From contig DAINDF010000004.1 of NCBI GenBank assembly GCA_036732005.1, positions 186,001 through 250,000 on the forward strand: a DNA stretch of 64,000 nt, written 5' to 3'. The position numbers were made by a program, and so were the translations under genes. The stretch is from UBA1926 sp036732005 (lineage in GTDB: Bacteria; Planctomycetota; Phycisphaerae; Phycisphaerales; UBA1924). Of this stretch, positions 35,703 to 44,121 are shown piece by piece. How positions within the stretch are numbered: position 1 is the stretch's first letter; each line of letters begins with the position of its first letter. The notes beneath the pieces are model-generated. The model saw only the letters and a list, made by a program, of their open reading frames with translations, did no database searches and had not been told where the DNA came from.

Positions 35703-35935
35703 AGCCCTCGGCTCTCATCAGACCTGGACCGGATATGGGGTCAAGACCAGCCTGGAGCGCAGCGCAGCCCTCCCACGCCGCCAAAGGCCCCGCCCACGAT
35801 TAAGGACTGAACACTGTCTTGAAACGACCTCGCGGTCCACTACAATGCCATTGGCATCGAGTTCCTCAGCCGTGAACACCGCGCGAGCCGGTGGCGGGTT
35901 GCATGAGGGCGATGGCCATTGTCGGGAGAGCACGA

Positions 35936-37315
35936 ATGGCGCACCGTCGTCTCTGTGCGAGTATTTTCTCGCCACCGCACTGTCTCCTAGCCCTGACCAC
36001 AGTGTGTATCGGATCACTCGCCACAGCCCAGGTACTTTACGAGGATTACCAGCTCATCTCTGGGGACGCCGCAAGCCAGCAACAGCTTGGCTCTGCCGTA
36101 GCGATTTCAGGAGGCCGGGCCGTCATCGGGGCGTCGGGCGACGATGGGTTCCTTGGGAACAACGCTGGTGCCGCGTACATCTTCGACGTTAAGTCCGGTA
36201 TTCAGCTACATAAGTTGATTGCGTCCGACGGGACTGCCTTTGACCAGCTCGGGGCCGCAGTGGCGATCTCCGATGATGCTGTACTTGTGGGTGCACCCTT
36301 CGACGATGGTCCAGATGCCTCCGGTTCCGCATACCTTTTCCGCGCTAGCACTGGAGAGCAGTTCGCTCGGCTCCGAGCAGCCGACACGGCAGCTGGAGAC
36401 CTATTCGGCTCATCGGTCGCAGTGACATCACGAGTCGCAGCGGTGGGGGCGCCGAACGCATCATCTGGCGCTGGTGCAGTTTACCTTTTTGACATCGGAA
36501 CAGGCGAACAAATCAGGAAGTTCGTATCCGGCACCGCCGATCCGGACGACCTTTTCGGTTGCGCTGTCGCAATGAGTGGAACTGCCCTGATCGTTGGAGC
36601 GTTCGGCGATGACGATCGCGCGAACAACGCTGGTGCTGTATACATTTTCAATGTGGACACGGGAGAGCAGCTATACAAGCTTACCGCCTCCGATGCCACA
36701 CCCGGAGATTGGTTCGGGCGCGCGGTGGCGGCCTTCGATGAGAAGGTCATCGTTGGCGCACCGGAGAGCAACAGCATTGGCTACCCAACAGGCTCCGCCT
36801 ATGTGTTTGATTTGCAGACAGGCGCACAGATTCACAAGCTGACCGCTGCGATCCCCGGATGGAACGATCAGTTCGGCATCTCAGTGAGCATCTCCGGATC
36901 CATCGCCGTGGTCGGGGCTTCACTCGCTGACTACATTTACCTCAATACGGGCTCCGCCTACGTTTTCGACATCGTGAGTGGGCAGCAGGTCCTCCAACTC
37001 GTCGCGTCGGACCATTCGATTGATGACACATTCGGGGGTGCGGTTGCGGTGAGTGGCTCCGTCGCCTTGACTGGCTCTATGGGCAGCGACGATTCGGGCC
37101 CTCAATCCGGCTCCGCGTACCTCTACTTCATCTCTTTTTCCTGTAATCCGGCGGATCTCGCGGATCCTTGGGGAACACTCGACCTAAGTGATGTTAATGC
37201 GTTCGTTGGCGGATTCGGCGCGTCTGACGATGTCGCCGATCTCACCGGAGACGGGTTGCTTGACCTCGAAGATATCATCGAATTTCTGAGTGCCTTCGCT
37301 GCGGGTTGTCCTTGA
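35936..37315 (+). CDS. Secreted FG-GAP beta-propeller protein with dockerin tail
   Basis: The 459-residue protein has a signal peptide (LLALTTVCIGSLATAQ) and seven FG-GAP-type blades of the form FG-x-AVA-S-G...VGA-x-x-D...AYIFD. The C-terminal calcium-binding module (NPADLADPWGTLDLSDVNAF...LTGDGLLDLEDIIEF...AAGCP) is a GC-type dockerin, diverged from those right of 47 kb. The start ATG at 35936 follows GGGAGAG; earlier in-frame starts lack a site. It is probably extracellular. It lies just inside the right border of the accessory region, so it may be cargo or resident. Confidence 0.85.
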   Translation: MAHRRLCASIFSPPHCLLALTTVCIGSLATAQVLYEDYQLISGDAASQQQLGSAVAISGGRAVIGASGDDGFLGNNAGAAYIFDVKSGIQLHKLIASDGTAFDQLGAAVAISDDAVLVGAPFDDGPDASGSAYLFRASTGEQFARLRAADTAAGDLFGSSVAVTSRVAAVGAPNASSGAGAVYLFDIGTGEQIRKFVSGTADPDDLFGCAVAMSGTALIVGAFGDDDRANNAGAVYIFNVDTGEQLYKLTASDATPGDWFGRAVAAFDEKVIVGAPESNSIGYPTGSAYVFDLQTGAQIHKLTAAIPGWNDQFGISVSISGSIAVVGASLADYIYLNTGSAYVFDIVSGQQVLQLVASDHSIDDTFGGAVAVSGSVALTGSMGSDDSGPQSGSAYLYFISFSCNPADLADPWGTLDLSDVNAFVGGFGASDDVADLTGDGLLDLEDIIEFLSAFAAGCP

Positions 37316-37862
37316 TCCTGATATACGCCGCTTCGAGCTGTTCACTTCGTCAACGCGAACACTGAACCCGAGACGCACCATGCCGCGGCTTGGCGCACTC
37401 GGCCACGGTGACCTACCCCCGCGGTTGATACCAGAGTTTGTGTCCCCCTGTCCCGTTTGCGCGAGTCTCCGGGCGTGTTTCAGCCGCAGGGTGAGGGATT
37501 CTGCTTCGTCCGGCCGGGCTTGCTCGGCCCTTCGGAGTACTTTGAGCAGGAGAAGCCTCGATGACGCGTATAGGCAGTGCGTGGGGGGGCGATTGCGAGC
37601 AGTCAAGTGGAGGGCACCGTTTCCGGAGCCGCCGAGTGGCCACTGCTAAGTCGGGTGCATTTGGAGCTCCTCATGGCGCTCCCAGGGCGGCGTACGCCAT
37701 TCATAAATGCTGGAGAGTTAACGATTTCCGTTCATTTGCTCTCAGCCTTCCAAGCTGAATGTTGCCGGTTCGAGTCCGGTCGCCCGCTTTTCCTGATGCC
37801 GCCCTCCTCGGGCGTGCCGCGACACTCTGTGACAGCGTTCCCGAATCCTGCGACAATCCCGC
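37316..37862. other. 547-bp junction region without genes
   Basis: No credible reading frame. It contains the tRNA-Gly remnant near its right end and marks a visible change in composition. Left of it sequence is mixed; right of it codons become strongly G/C-ending. I read it as the border between accessory DNA and resident chromosome. Confidence 0.6.
37742..37788 (+). pseudogene. 3' half of tRNA-Gly(TCC), probable attachment remnant
   Basis: Anticodon arm TCAGC-CTTCCAA-GCTGA (anticodon TCC), variable loop ATGTT, T arm GCCGG-TTCGAGT-CCGGT, 3' acceptor strand CGCCCGC and discriminator T are all perfect. The required 5' acceptor GCGGGCG and D arm are absent upstream. A clean break just before the anticodon arm is what integration of an element into a tRNA gene leaves at the distal border. 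Confidence 0.75.
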
Positions 37863-40238
37863 ATGACAGCCGACCCGTCACAGCATCGTCGCCGCGTGGC
37901 GCTCATCGTGACCGGCGCGGTGGCGGGCGTTCCCGCGTTCTTCGCGGTGCTGCTCGGGGTCGGGCTGCTGCTGCACCGCGTGCCGGGGCGCGGGCCGGAC
38001 GCGGCGCCTTCGGACCTTGTGCCGACCTTCGTCGGGATGGAGTCGTGCAGCCGGTGCCACGAGGCGGAGACCGAGGCCTGGGTCGGGTCGCACCACGATC
38101 TGGCGATGCAGCCGGCGACCGAGGAGACGGTGCACGGGGACTTTGACGACGCGGTGTTCGAGCACAGGTCGTTCCGGGGGCGTTTCTTCCGCCGGGACGG
38201 GGGGTTTTTCGTCGAGACGCAGGACGCCGAGGGCGGGCTCGAGGCGTTCGAGATCGTGTATGTCTTCGGCGTCGTTCCGCTTCAGCAGTACCTCATCGCC
38301 TTCCCCGACGGGCGTTTGCAGGCGCTCACCGCCGCGTGGGACACTCGCCCGACCGAGGATGGCGGGCAGCGGTGGTTCCATCTCTACCCGGACGAGGACA
38401 CGCCCCCGGGCGACGAGCTGCATTGGACCGCGCCGGCGTTCAACTGGAACTTCGCCTGCGCCGAGTGCCACTCGACCGACCTGCGCAAGAACTACGACCC
38501 GGCGACCGATACCTTCGCGACCTCGTGGGCGGAGATCGATGTCTCATGCGAGTCGTGCCACGGCCCGGGGAGCGTGCATGTGCAGCTCGCGAGCGCCCGG
38601 GAGCGGGACCCCGGGGCTCCGTACCCGGAAGATCACGGGCTTGTCGCGCGCCCCAGCGGCCCAGGGGACTGGCGCTTCGCCGAGGGGGCGCGGGTCGCGG
38701 GGCTGGCGGGCCCGCCGATCGGCGACCCGGAGGTCGAGTCGTGCGGGCGGTGCCACGCCCGGCGGTCGCAGCTCGCCGAGGTCGCGAACGCCCGAACGCT
38801 GCACGACTCGCACTGGGTGGAGGGGCTGACCGAGGGGCTCTACTTCGCCGACGGGCAGATCCGTGACGAGGTCTATGTCTACGGGTCGTTCAAGCAGAGC
38901 AAGATGCACGCCATGGGCGTGACCTGCAGCGACTGCCACGAGCCTCACTCGTTGAAACTCCGCGCCCCGGGCAACGCGTTGTGCGCCTCGTGCCACGCAC
39001 CCTCGGCGTACGACACACCGGCGCACCACTTCCACGAGCAGGGCACGGAGGGGGCGTCGTGCGTCGAGTGCCACATGCCGGAGCGGACCTACATGGTCGT
39101 CGACCCCCGGCGCGACCACAGCATGCGGATCCCGCGGCCCGATCTGACCGTGTCGCTGGGTGTGCCGAACGCGTGCAACACCTGCCACGCGGACAAGCCC
39201 GCGCAATGGGCCGCCGACGCGGTCGTCGGGTGGTACGGCGAGGGCTTCAACCGTGGGTTCCAGTCGTACGCCCCGACGCTTCACGCGGCACGCCTCGGGG
39301 CGCCGGGGTCGCGGGAGGCCCTCGAGCGGCTCGCCTCGGAGCCGGCGGCGCCGGGGATCGCCCGCGCGACGGCGTTTCTTGAGATGGGCGCGGTGCTCGG
39401 GCCGGATCTGCTGCCCTCGATCCGCGCGGGCCTGGGCGACACCGACCCGATGGTGCGTCGCGCCGCCTGCGAGTCGCTCGCCGCGGCGGATCCCGCGGCG
39501 AGGCTCGAACTGCTCGCGCCGATGCTGCGTGACCCGGTGCTCGCGGTCCGCGTCGCGGCGGTGACGAACCTGCTCGATCAGGCTCCGGACGCCGCCGGCG
39601 ATGCCGCTGCGCCGCTCCGGGATGCGATCGAGGAGTTCGAGGCGGTGCAGCGCCTCAACGCGGACCGGGCCTCGGCGTGGCTGAACCTCGCGAGGATGCA
39701 CGCGCTGCGGGGCCGGGCGGACGAGGCGCTGCGGTGCTTCGAACAGGCCCGGCGTCGCGAGCCGGCGCACTTCCCCGTGTACGCGAACGAGGCCGATTTC
39801 TGCCGCGAGCTCGGGCGCGAGGCGGACGCGGAACGCGTGCTCCGCGAGGGTCTCGCCCGCCTTCCGGGGCACGCGGCGTTGCGCCACAGCCTGGGGCTCC
39901 TGCTCGTGCGCACGGGTCGGGCGGACGAGGCGATGGAGGAACTGGCCGCGGCTCACCTGGCCGCCCCGGACGACGCGCGATTCGGGTATGTCTACGGCGT
40001 GGCGCTCGACTCCCTGGGCGACCCGGGCGCCGCCGTCGAGGCCTGGGATCGGGTGCTCGAGGCCCACCCTTACCACCTCGACTCGCTCTACGCGTCCGCC
40101 GTCGCGCACCTGCGGCTGGGGCATGGAGAACGGGCGCATGCGCTCGCGCTGCGGTGCCGCGAGTTGCTCCCGGGGTCCCCGGAGATCGAGGCGCTGCTCG
40201 AGGCGGCGGCGGGGCGGCTTCCGGCGTCGAACGACTGA
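37863..40238 (+). CDS. Octahaem c-type cytochrome with HEAT and TPR domains
   Basis: The 791-residue protein has an N-terminal membrane anchor (VALIVTGAVAGVPAFFAVLLGVG) and eight CxxCH haem sites in the first ~450 residues: CSRCH (62-66), CAECH, CESCH, CGRCH, CSDCH, CASCH, CVECH, CNTCH. HEAT-like repeats (DPMVRRAACESLAAADPAARL) and a TPR array (ASAWLNLARMHALRGRADEALRCFEQA...) complete the chain. Such proteins move electrons at the membrane or periplasm. The helical repeats probably recruit partners. Electron donor and acceptor are not evident, and there is no adjacent oxidoreductase gene. It is the first resident gene right of the tRNA-Gly remnant. Confidence 0.9.
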   Translation: MTADPSQHRRRVALIVTGAVAGVPAFFAVLLGVGLLLHRVPGRGPDAAPSDLVPTFVGMESCSRCHEAETEAWVGSHHDLAMQPATEETVHGDFDDAVFEHRSFRGRFFRRDGGFFVETQDAEGGLEAFEIVYVFGVVPLQQYLIAFPDGRLQALTAAWDTRPTEDGGQRWFHLYPDEDTPPGDELHWTAPAFNWNFACAECHSTDLRKNYDPATDTFATSWAEIDVSCESCHGPGSVHVQLASARERDPGAPYPEDHGLVARPSGPGDWRFAEGARVAGLAGPPIGDPEVESCGRCHARRSQLAEVANARTLHDSHWVEGLTEGLYFADGQIRDEVYVYGSFKQSKMHAMGVTCSDCHEPHSLKLRAPGNALCASCHAPSAYDTPAHHFHEQGTEGASCVECHMPERTYMVVDPRRDHSMRIPRPDLTVSLGVPNACNTCHADKPAQWAADAVVGWYGEGFNRGFQSYAPTLHAARLGAPGSREALERLASEPAAPGIARATAFLEMGAVLGPDLLPSIRAGLGDTDPMVRRAACESLAAADPAARLELLAPMLRDPVLAVRVAAVTNLLDQAPDAAGDAAAPLRDAIEEFEAVQRLNADRASAWLNLARMHALRGRADEALRCFEQARRREPAHFPVYANEADFCRELGREADAERVLREGLARLPGHAALRHSLGLLLVRTGRADEAMEELAAAHLAAPDDARFGYVYGVALDSLGDPGAAVEAWDRVLEAHPYHLDSLYASAVAHLRLGHGERAHALALRCRELLPGSPEIEALLEAAAGRLPASND

Positions 40239-40272
40239 CGGGTCGGCGAGAGGGCCCCGTGCGGACCGGGCC

Positions 40273-41514
40273 TCAGCGGCGTGCCGGGGTGAGGGCGCCG
40301 ACCTCGGCGAGGGCGGTCTCGAACTGCCGCCAGCGGTCCTCGATATCGCCCGTGTACCCGATGGAGATGCGGACATACCCGGGCAGGATGCCGGCGGCGC
40401 GCTGCTCCTCGTCGGAGAGTTCGCTGGAGGTGGATGCGCCGGAGCAGGACATGAGCGTCTCGAAGTAGCCCAGGCTGACGGCGTCGTAGCCGAACATGTG
40501 CTTGTTCTGCAGCGTGTCGAGCAGGGCGAAGGCCCGCTCGCGGGTGCCGAGGTCGACGCCGAAGATCCCGCCGAACCCGAAGCCCTCGTTCATGATCGCC
40601 TTCAGGGTCGCGTGCCCGGCGTGGTCGGGCAGCCCCGGGTACCAGACGGGCAGGCCCAGGTTCTGGAGGCGCTCGGCGAAGAGCATGGCGCGGCGGGAAT
40701 GCTCGGCGACGCGGAGCCCCAGGTGGGGAAGCCGCAGCGCGAGATCGAACGCGACGGCGGGGTGCATGGTGGGCCCGAGCAGCATGAGGGCGCCGTGGTG
40801 GGTGTCCATCAGCGAGGCGATGAACTCGCGTGTGCCGCAGACGGCGCCGGCGATGATGTCCGAGCAGCCGCTCATGAACTTGGTCATGGAATGGACGACG
40901 ATGTCCGCCCCGAGCTGGGCGGGGGAAACGACGAGCGGGCTGAAGGTGTTGTCGACGATGAGCTTCGCGCCCCGGGCGTGGGCGATCTTCGCGAGGCGCG
41001 GGATGTCCGCGACATCGAGCGTGGGGTTGGCGATGGTCTCGCAATAGACGGCGCGAGTGCGGTCGGTCATGGCCGCCTCGACCTGGGCGGGGTCCGAGGC
41101 GTCGACGAACCGGACTCTGACCCCGGCGCGGGCCGGCAGGAAGTGCTCGAAGAGGGCGTGGGTGCCGCCGTAGATCGTGTGCGAGGCGACGATCTCGTCG
41201 CCCGGGCTGCACAGCTGCATGACCGTGGGGGCGATCGCGCCCATGCCCGAGGCGGTGCAGTAGGCGGCCTCGGTGCCCTCGAGCGCGGCGAGGTATCTGC
41301 CCAGGACATACACCGTGGGGTTGAAGTGCCGCCCGTAGAGGTAGCACCCCCCGCCCTCGGACTCGGGGCCGACCCGCCCGCCGAAGATCTCGGGCATCGT
41401 GTCGGCGTGCATCACGGTGAAGGTGGTGGAGGCCTCGATGGACATGTTGACCCCGCCGTGTTCGCCGAACTCGTGGCGGACGGCGGCGAGGGAGCGGATG
41501 GGATCGAACGGCAT
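40273..41514 (-). CDS. Cys/Met-metabolism PLP enzyme (methionine gamma-lyase-like)
   Basis: This 413-residue fold-type I PLP enzyme belongs to the trans-sulfuration family. Active-site elements are Y60-G-R62 (phosphate binding from the neighbouring subunit), SGMGAIAPTV (89-98), SHTIYGGTH with the stacking Tyr, Asp in IVDNTFSP and the Schiff-base lysine K212 in HSMTKFMSG. Members include cystathionine gamma-synthase, cystathionine lyases and methionine gamma-lyase; motifs alone do not separate them. It is convergent with the cytochrome gene and stands alone on the minus strand. Confidence 0.88.
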   Translation of the reverse strand: MPFDPIRSLAAVRHEFGEHGGVNMSIEASTTFTVMHADTMPEIFGGRVGPESEGGGCYLYGRHFNPTVYVLGRYLAALEGTEAAYCTASGMGAIAPTVMQLCSPGDEIVASHTIYGGTHALFEHFLPARAGVRVRFVDASDPAQVEAAMTDRTRAVYCETIANPTLDVADIPRLAKIAHARGAKLIVDNTFSPLVVSPAQLGADIVVHSMTKFMSGCSDIIAGAVCGTREFIASLMDTHHGALMLLGPTMHPAVAFDLALRLPHLGLRVAEHSRRAMLFAERLQNLGLPVWYPGLPDHAGHATLKAIMNEGFGFGGIFGVDLGTRERAFALLDTLQNKHMFGYDAVSLGYFETLMSCSGASTSSELSDEEQRAAGILPGYVRISIGYTGDIEDRWRQFETALAEVGALTPARR

Positions 41515-41665
41515 GCCCGGTCTCCTTCTCTGGTGCGGCTCTGGGCGGGCGTGGTCCGGCCCTGCGCCGGCGCAATTATAGCGGAATTGGTCCGTTTCTC
41601 TGATCGGGAGAATCGGGAAACGGGTGAAGTCCGACCGCCGCGGACGGGCCCGATCGGGGGCACGG

Positions 41666-41914
41666 TCAGCCCCGGGCGGCCTCGCGGGCCCCGACGCGGA
41701 GGAAATTGCGGACCGACAGCCCGAGGATGATGGTGTTCGCGGCGATGCCCGCGGCGGACTCGACCACGCCGTTGAACGCGACCCAGAACGCCGAGGCGAT
41801 CGCGGCGTAGAGGAACCCGTCCCGCTTGTCGTCGCCGAGGCGCCAGAGCGAGATGAACATGAAGGCGGCGGCGGCCCAGTCGAGGCCGTACTTTCCCAGG
41901 AAGAACTCGTACAT
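41666..41914 (-). CDS. Small membrane protein
   Basis: The 82-residue protein has about three membrane helices (WAAAAFMFISLWRLG, FLYAAIASAFWVAFNGVVES, IAANTIILGLSVRNFL). The pattern is faintly like inner-membrane YgjV/PnuC-type fragments, but it is too short to assign. ATG 41914 was chosen because the longer frame adds only low-complexity residues. Probably conserved; function unknown. Confidence 0.65.
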   Translation of the reverse strand: MYEFFLGKYGLDWAAAAFMFISLWRLGDDKRDGFLYAAIASAFWVAFNGVVESAAGIAANTIILGLSVRNFLRVGAREAARG

Positions 41915-41999
41915 GGTGGGGAGGGTAGAAGGGGAGGGGGAGAGGGTGGAGGTCACCGGTCACTGGTGACCGGCAATTCCCCACTCCCCATTCCCTCGC
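41915..41999. repeat. Purine-rich simple sequence and palindrome upstream of glmM-like gene
   Basis: A G/A-rich tract (41917-41952) is followed by a perfect palindrome CCGGTCACTGGTGACCGG at 41956-41973 and a C-rich imperfect repeat (CCCCACTCCCCATTCCC). A similar low-complexity stretch lies on the other side of the gene. The palindrome could be an operator for either divergent gene or part of an intergenic repeat family. Confidence 0.55.
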
Positions 42000-42043
42000 A
42001 CTAGAGTTGCCCCGGGGCCGGGCCGGCCCTTGTGGAGTTGAGC

Positions 42044-43576
42044 ATGGCAGACGCGCCGTTGATCGTGGGTGTGAGCGGGCTTCGCGGGATCGTGGGCGAG
42101 AGCCTGACTCCCGAGGTGGCGGTGCGGTACGCGGGGGCCCTGGGGTCGTGGCTGAACGAGCGGGCCCCGGGGTGCGCGGTCGTGGTGGCGCGCGACGGGC
42201 GCGCGCACGGCCGCATGCTCTACGACGCGGCGATCTCGGCCCTGATGGCCACCGGGTGCGAGGTGATCCCCGCCGGCGTCGCGATGACCCCCTCCGTCGG
42301 GGCGTACCTCCACTCGATGGAGGCGCCCCCCTGCGCGGGCGTGATCGTGACCGCCAGCCACAACCCGCAGCAGTGGAACGGCCTCAAGGCGCTGGTGAGC
42401 ACCGACCTGATCGACCCCGAGACGCCCGACGCGGGGGCGGCGGCGCCGCCGGTGTCGGTGGCGGCGGAGATCATCGAGCGGTTCGAGTCCGGGCGGATCG
42501 ATTGGTGCGTGCGCGAGGAGATGACCGAGCCGGAGCGGGAGATGGACATCACCACCCCGCACTGCGTGGGCGTGCGGGACGCCGTGATGCAGCGGTGCGG
42601 GCATTTTGACGAGTCGCGGATGGCGCGTGGGCTGTTCGGGGAGACCGGCCGGCCCTGGCGGGTGGTCGTCGATTCGGTGAACGCGTCGGGCGCGCGCGCG
42701 GTGGGGGTGTTCTTCCGCTCGTGCAACGCGCGCGCGATCCAGATCGCCGGCGATGAGAGCGGGCTGTTCCCCCATGTGCCCGAGCCGACGGCGGAGAACC
42801 TGGCGGGCGAGGGCGGCCTGTGCGACGCGGTGCCCGGGCTGAGGGCGGACATCGGCTTTGCGCAGGACCCCGACGCCGATCGGCTGGCGATCGTGGACGA
42901 GAAGGGCCGGTACATCGGGGAGGAATACACCCTGGTGCTCTGCGCGGAGGCGCTGCTCTCGGCGCGGGACGGGGGCGATGGGGAGGCGGCGCCTGTGCTC
43001 GTGGCGAACCTGAGCACCTCGCGGATGATCGACGATATCGCGGCGAAGTACGGGGGCCGCGTTGTGCGCACGCCGGTGGGGGAGGCGAATGTCGTCGAGG
43101 CGATGAAGCGGCTGCGTGCCGAGGGCGAGGATGTGGTGCTCGGGGGGGAGGGCAACGGGGGGGTGATCTGGCCCGAGGTGACCTATGTGCGCGATTCGCT
43201 GGGCGCGATGGCGCTCGTGCTGAGCCTGATGGCGCGCACGGGTAAGACGGTGAGCGAGCTGGTCGCGGGGATCGACGCCTGCTCGCCCGGGGGCGGGGGC
43301 TACGCGATCGTCAAGCGGAAGGTCGACATCCCCAGCAAGGCCGCGGCGGGGCCCGCGGTGGAGAAGGTCGCGCGGCATTACGGGGGGGATCGCGGGCGGG
43401 CGGCGGGAGCCGCGGTGGACCTGCAGGACGGCGTGCGGGTCGATTTCCGGGAGCGTGGCGTCTGGGTGCATGTCCGCGCGAGCAACACCGAGCCGATCAT
43501 GCGGCTGATCGCCGAGGCCCCGACACCGGCGGCGGCGGAGGCGATCCTGGCGGAGGTGGCGGGGGTGATCGGGTAG
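42044..43576 (+). CDS. glmM: Phosphoglucosamine mutase family (alpha-D-phosphohexomutase)
   Basis: The 510-residue enzyme has the four-domain phosphohexomutase layout. The start VGVSGLRGIVGES is followed by the phosphoserine loop TASHNPQQWNG with S105, the metal loop DPDADRLAIVD, the sugar-binding loop GGEGNGGV and a C-terminal phosphate-binding loop RASNTEPIMR. The opening and the sugar loop fit GlmM-type enzymes, which make glucosamine-1-phosphate for cell-wall precursors. Phosphomannomutase activity cannot be excluded, and the protein is about 60 residues longer than usual GlmM. ATG 42044 has GGAG seven bases upstream. Confidence 0.8.
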   Translation: MADAPLIVGVSGLRGIVGESLTPEVAVRYAGALGSWLNERAPGCAVVVARDGRAHGRMLYDAAISALMATGCEVIPAGVAMTPSVGAYLHSMEAPPCAGVIVTASHNPQQWNGLKALVSTDLIDPETPDAGAAAPPVSVAAEIIERFESGRIDWCVREEMTEPEREMDITTPHCVGVRDAVMQRCGHFDESRMARGLFGETGRPWRVVVDSVNASGARAVGVFFRSCNARAIQIAGDESGLFPHVPEPTAENLAGEGGLCDAVPGLRADIGFAQDPDADRLAIVDEKGRYIGEEYTLVLCAEALLSARDGGDGEAAPVLVANLSTSRMIDDIAAKYGGRVVRTPVGEANVVEAMKRLRAEGEDVVLGGEGNGGVIWPEVTYVRDSLGAMALVLSLMARTGKTVSELVAGIDACSPGGGGYAIVKRKVDIPSKAAAGPAVEKVARHYGGDRGRAAGAAVDLQDGVRVDFRERGVWVHVRASNTEPIMRLIAEAPTPAAAEAILAEVAGVIG

Positions 43577-43590
43577 GGGGGGCAGGCACC

Positions 43591-43640
43591 GGGGACCGGG
43601 AACCGGGAACCAGGAACCGGGAACCGGGAACCGGGAACCA
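43591..43640. repeat. Heptamer tandem repeat (GGGAACC)n
   Basis: About seven consecutive units of GGGAACC or one-base variants lie 15 bases after the glmM-like stop and are followed by a C-rich stretch to 43735. Such tracts vary by slippage. No gene is present in the 168-bp gap. Confidence 0.75.
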
Positions 43641-43744
43641 ACTTCCCGCCGTGCGTCCCCCCTTCACCGAACCCGATGCCCGATCCCCAGTCCCCGCTCC
43701 CTGATCCCCAACCCCCAATCCCCCCCTTGGCGTAGACTCTGACC

Positions 43745-44032
43745 ATGGAACGGGCCTTTGAGTTCGAGATCGGCCGGCGTGTCCGGGTGGTGCAGCAGAT
43801 CCCCCGCCTGTCGGGCACGATGACGACGCGCGTCGAGGGTGTGGTCGCGTCATTCGGGCAGAGCAAGACGGGCTCGTGGTTCGCCCACAGCAAGGACAAG
43901 AAGCTCTGGCTGGACCGGGTCGAGATCGTCAAGGACGACGGCGAGCGCGTGGTCTGCAACCTGGACCAGTACACGAGCGTCGAGGCGATCGGGAGTTCGG
44001 CCGGTGAACGTCCGTCGCCCGTCCGCTCGTAG
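43745..44032 (+). CDS. Conserved small protein, unknown
   Basis: The 95-residue protein starts MERAFEFEIGRRVRVVQQIP. It has a beta-rich core (RVEGVVASFGQSKTGSWFAH, KLWLDRVEIVKDDGERVVCNLD) and a disordered tail. The SH3-like strand pattern suggests a small barrel. The frame continues the G/C-ending codon use of neighbours, supporting a real gene. The ribosome-binding site is weak. Function unknown. Confidence 0.7.
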   Translation: MERAFEFEIGRRVRVVQQIPRLSGTMTTRVEGVVASFGQSKTGSWFAHSKDKKLWLDRVEIVKDDGERVVCNLDQYTSVEAIGSSAGERPSPVRS

Positions 44033-44121
44033 ACCTTGTTTCACAGCCCGTGAGGAGCAGGGGGAGAGACGGCTGAAAGCCAACCCCGCCGAGCAGCAAA
44101 GGGGTTCTGAAACAGGCTCTC
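44032..44121. repeat. MITE-like inverted-repeat element, ~90 bp
   Basis: Imperfect terminal inverted repeats of about 18 bases: left GACCTTGTTTCACAGCCC, right (reverse complement of 44102-44121) GAGAGCCTGTTTCAGAACCC. Between them is a further self-complementary pair (gacGGCTGAAAGCCaac). The element fills the whole gap between two convergent genes and provides the stop context of the 44120 gene. It could serve as a bidirectional terminator. Confidence 0.5.

Larger units (their letters stand above)
34524..35749 (+). mobile_element. IS3-family insertion sequence, 1226 bp, apparently intact
   Basis: Ends carry imperfect inverted repeats: left TGGTCTTGACCCCGGAACTC (34524 on), right, read inward on the minus strand, TGGTCTTGACCCCATATCCGG (35749 back). 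The two share the first 13 bases and a CGGTCC block. It encodes OrfA and OrfB in overlapping frames with an A7 slip site. No target duplication is evident (tag / gcc flanks), consistent with recombination after insertion. Confidence 0.85.

Noticed and set aside
38544..40376. 610-codon minus-strand frame opposite the cytochrome gene
   Set aside because: Low-complexity Arg/Pro-rich shadow; eight CxxCH motifs lie on the plus strand.
41960..43471. 503-codon minus-strand frame opposite the glmM-like gene
   Set aside because: Arg/His/Pro-rich shadow created by GC-rich codons; the plus strand has all phosphohexomutase motifs.
43591..43640. Heptamer array considered as a CRISPR
   Set aside because: Units are seven bases with no spacers; it is a simple tandem repeat.
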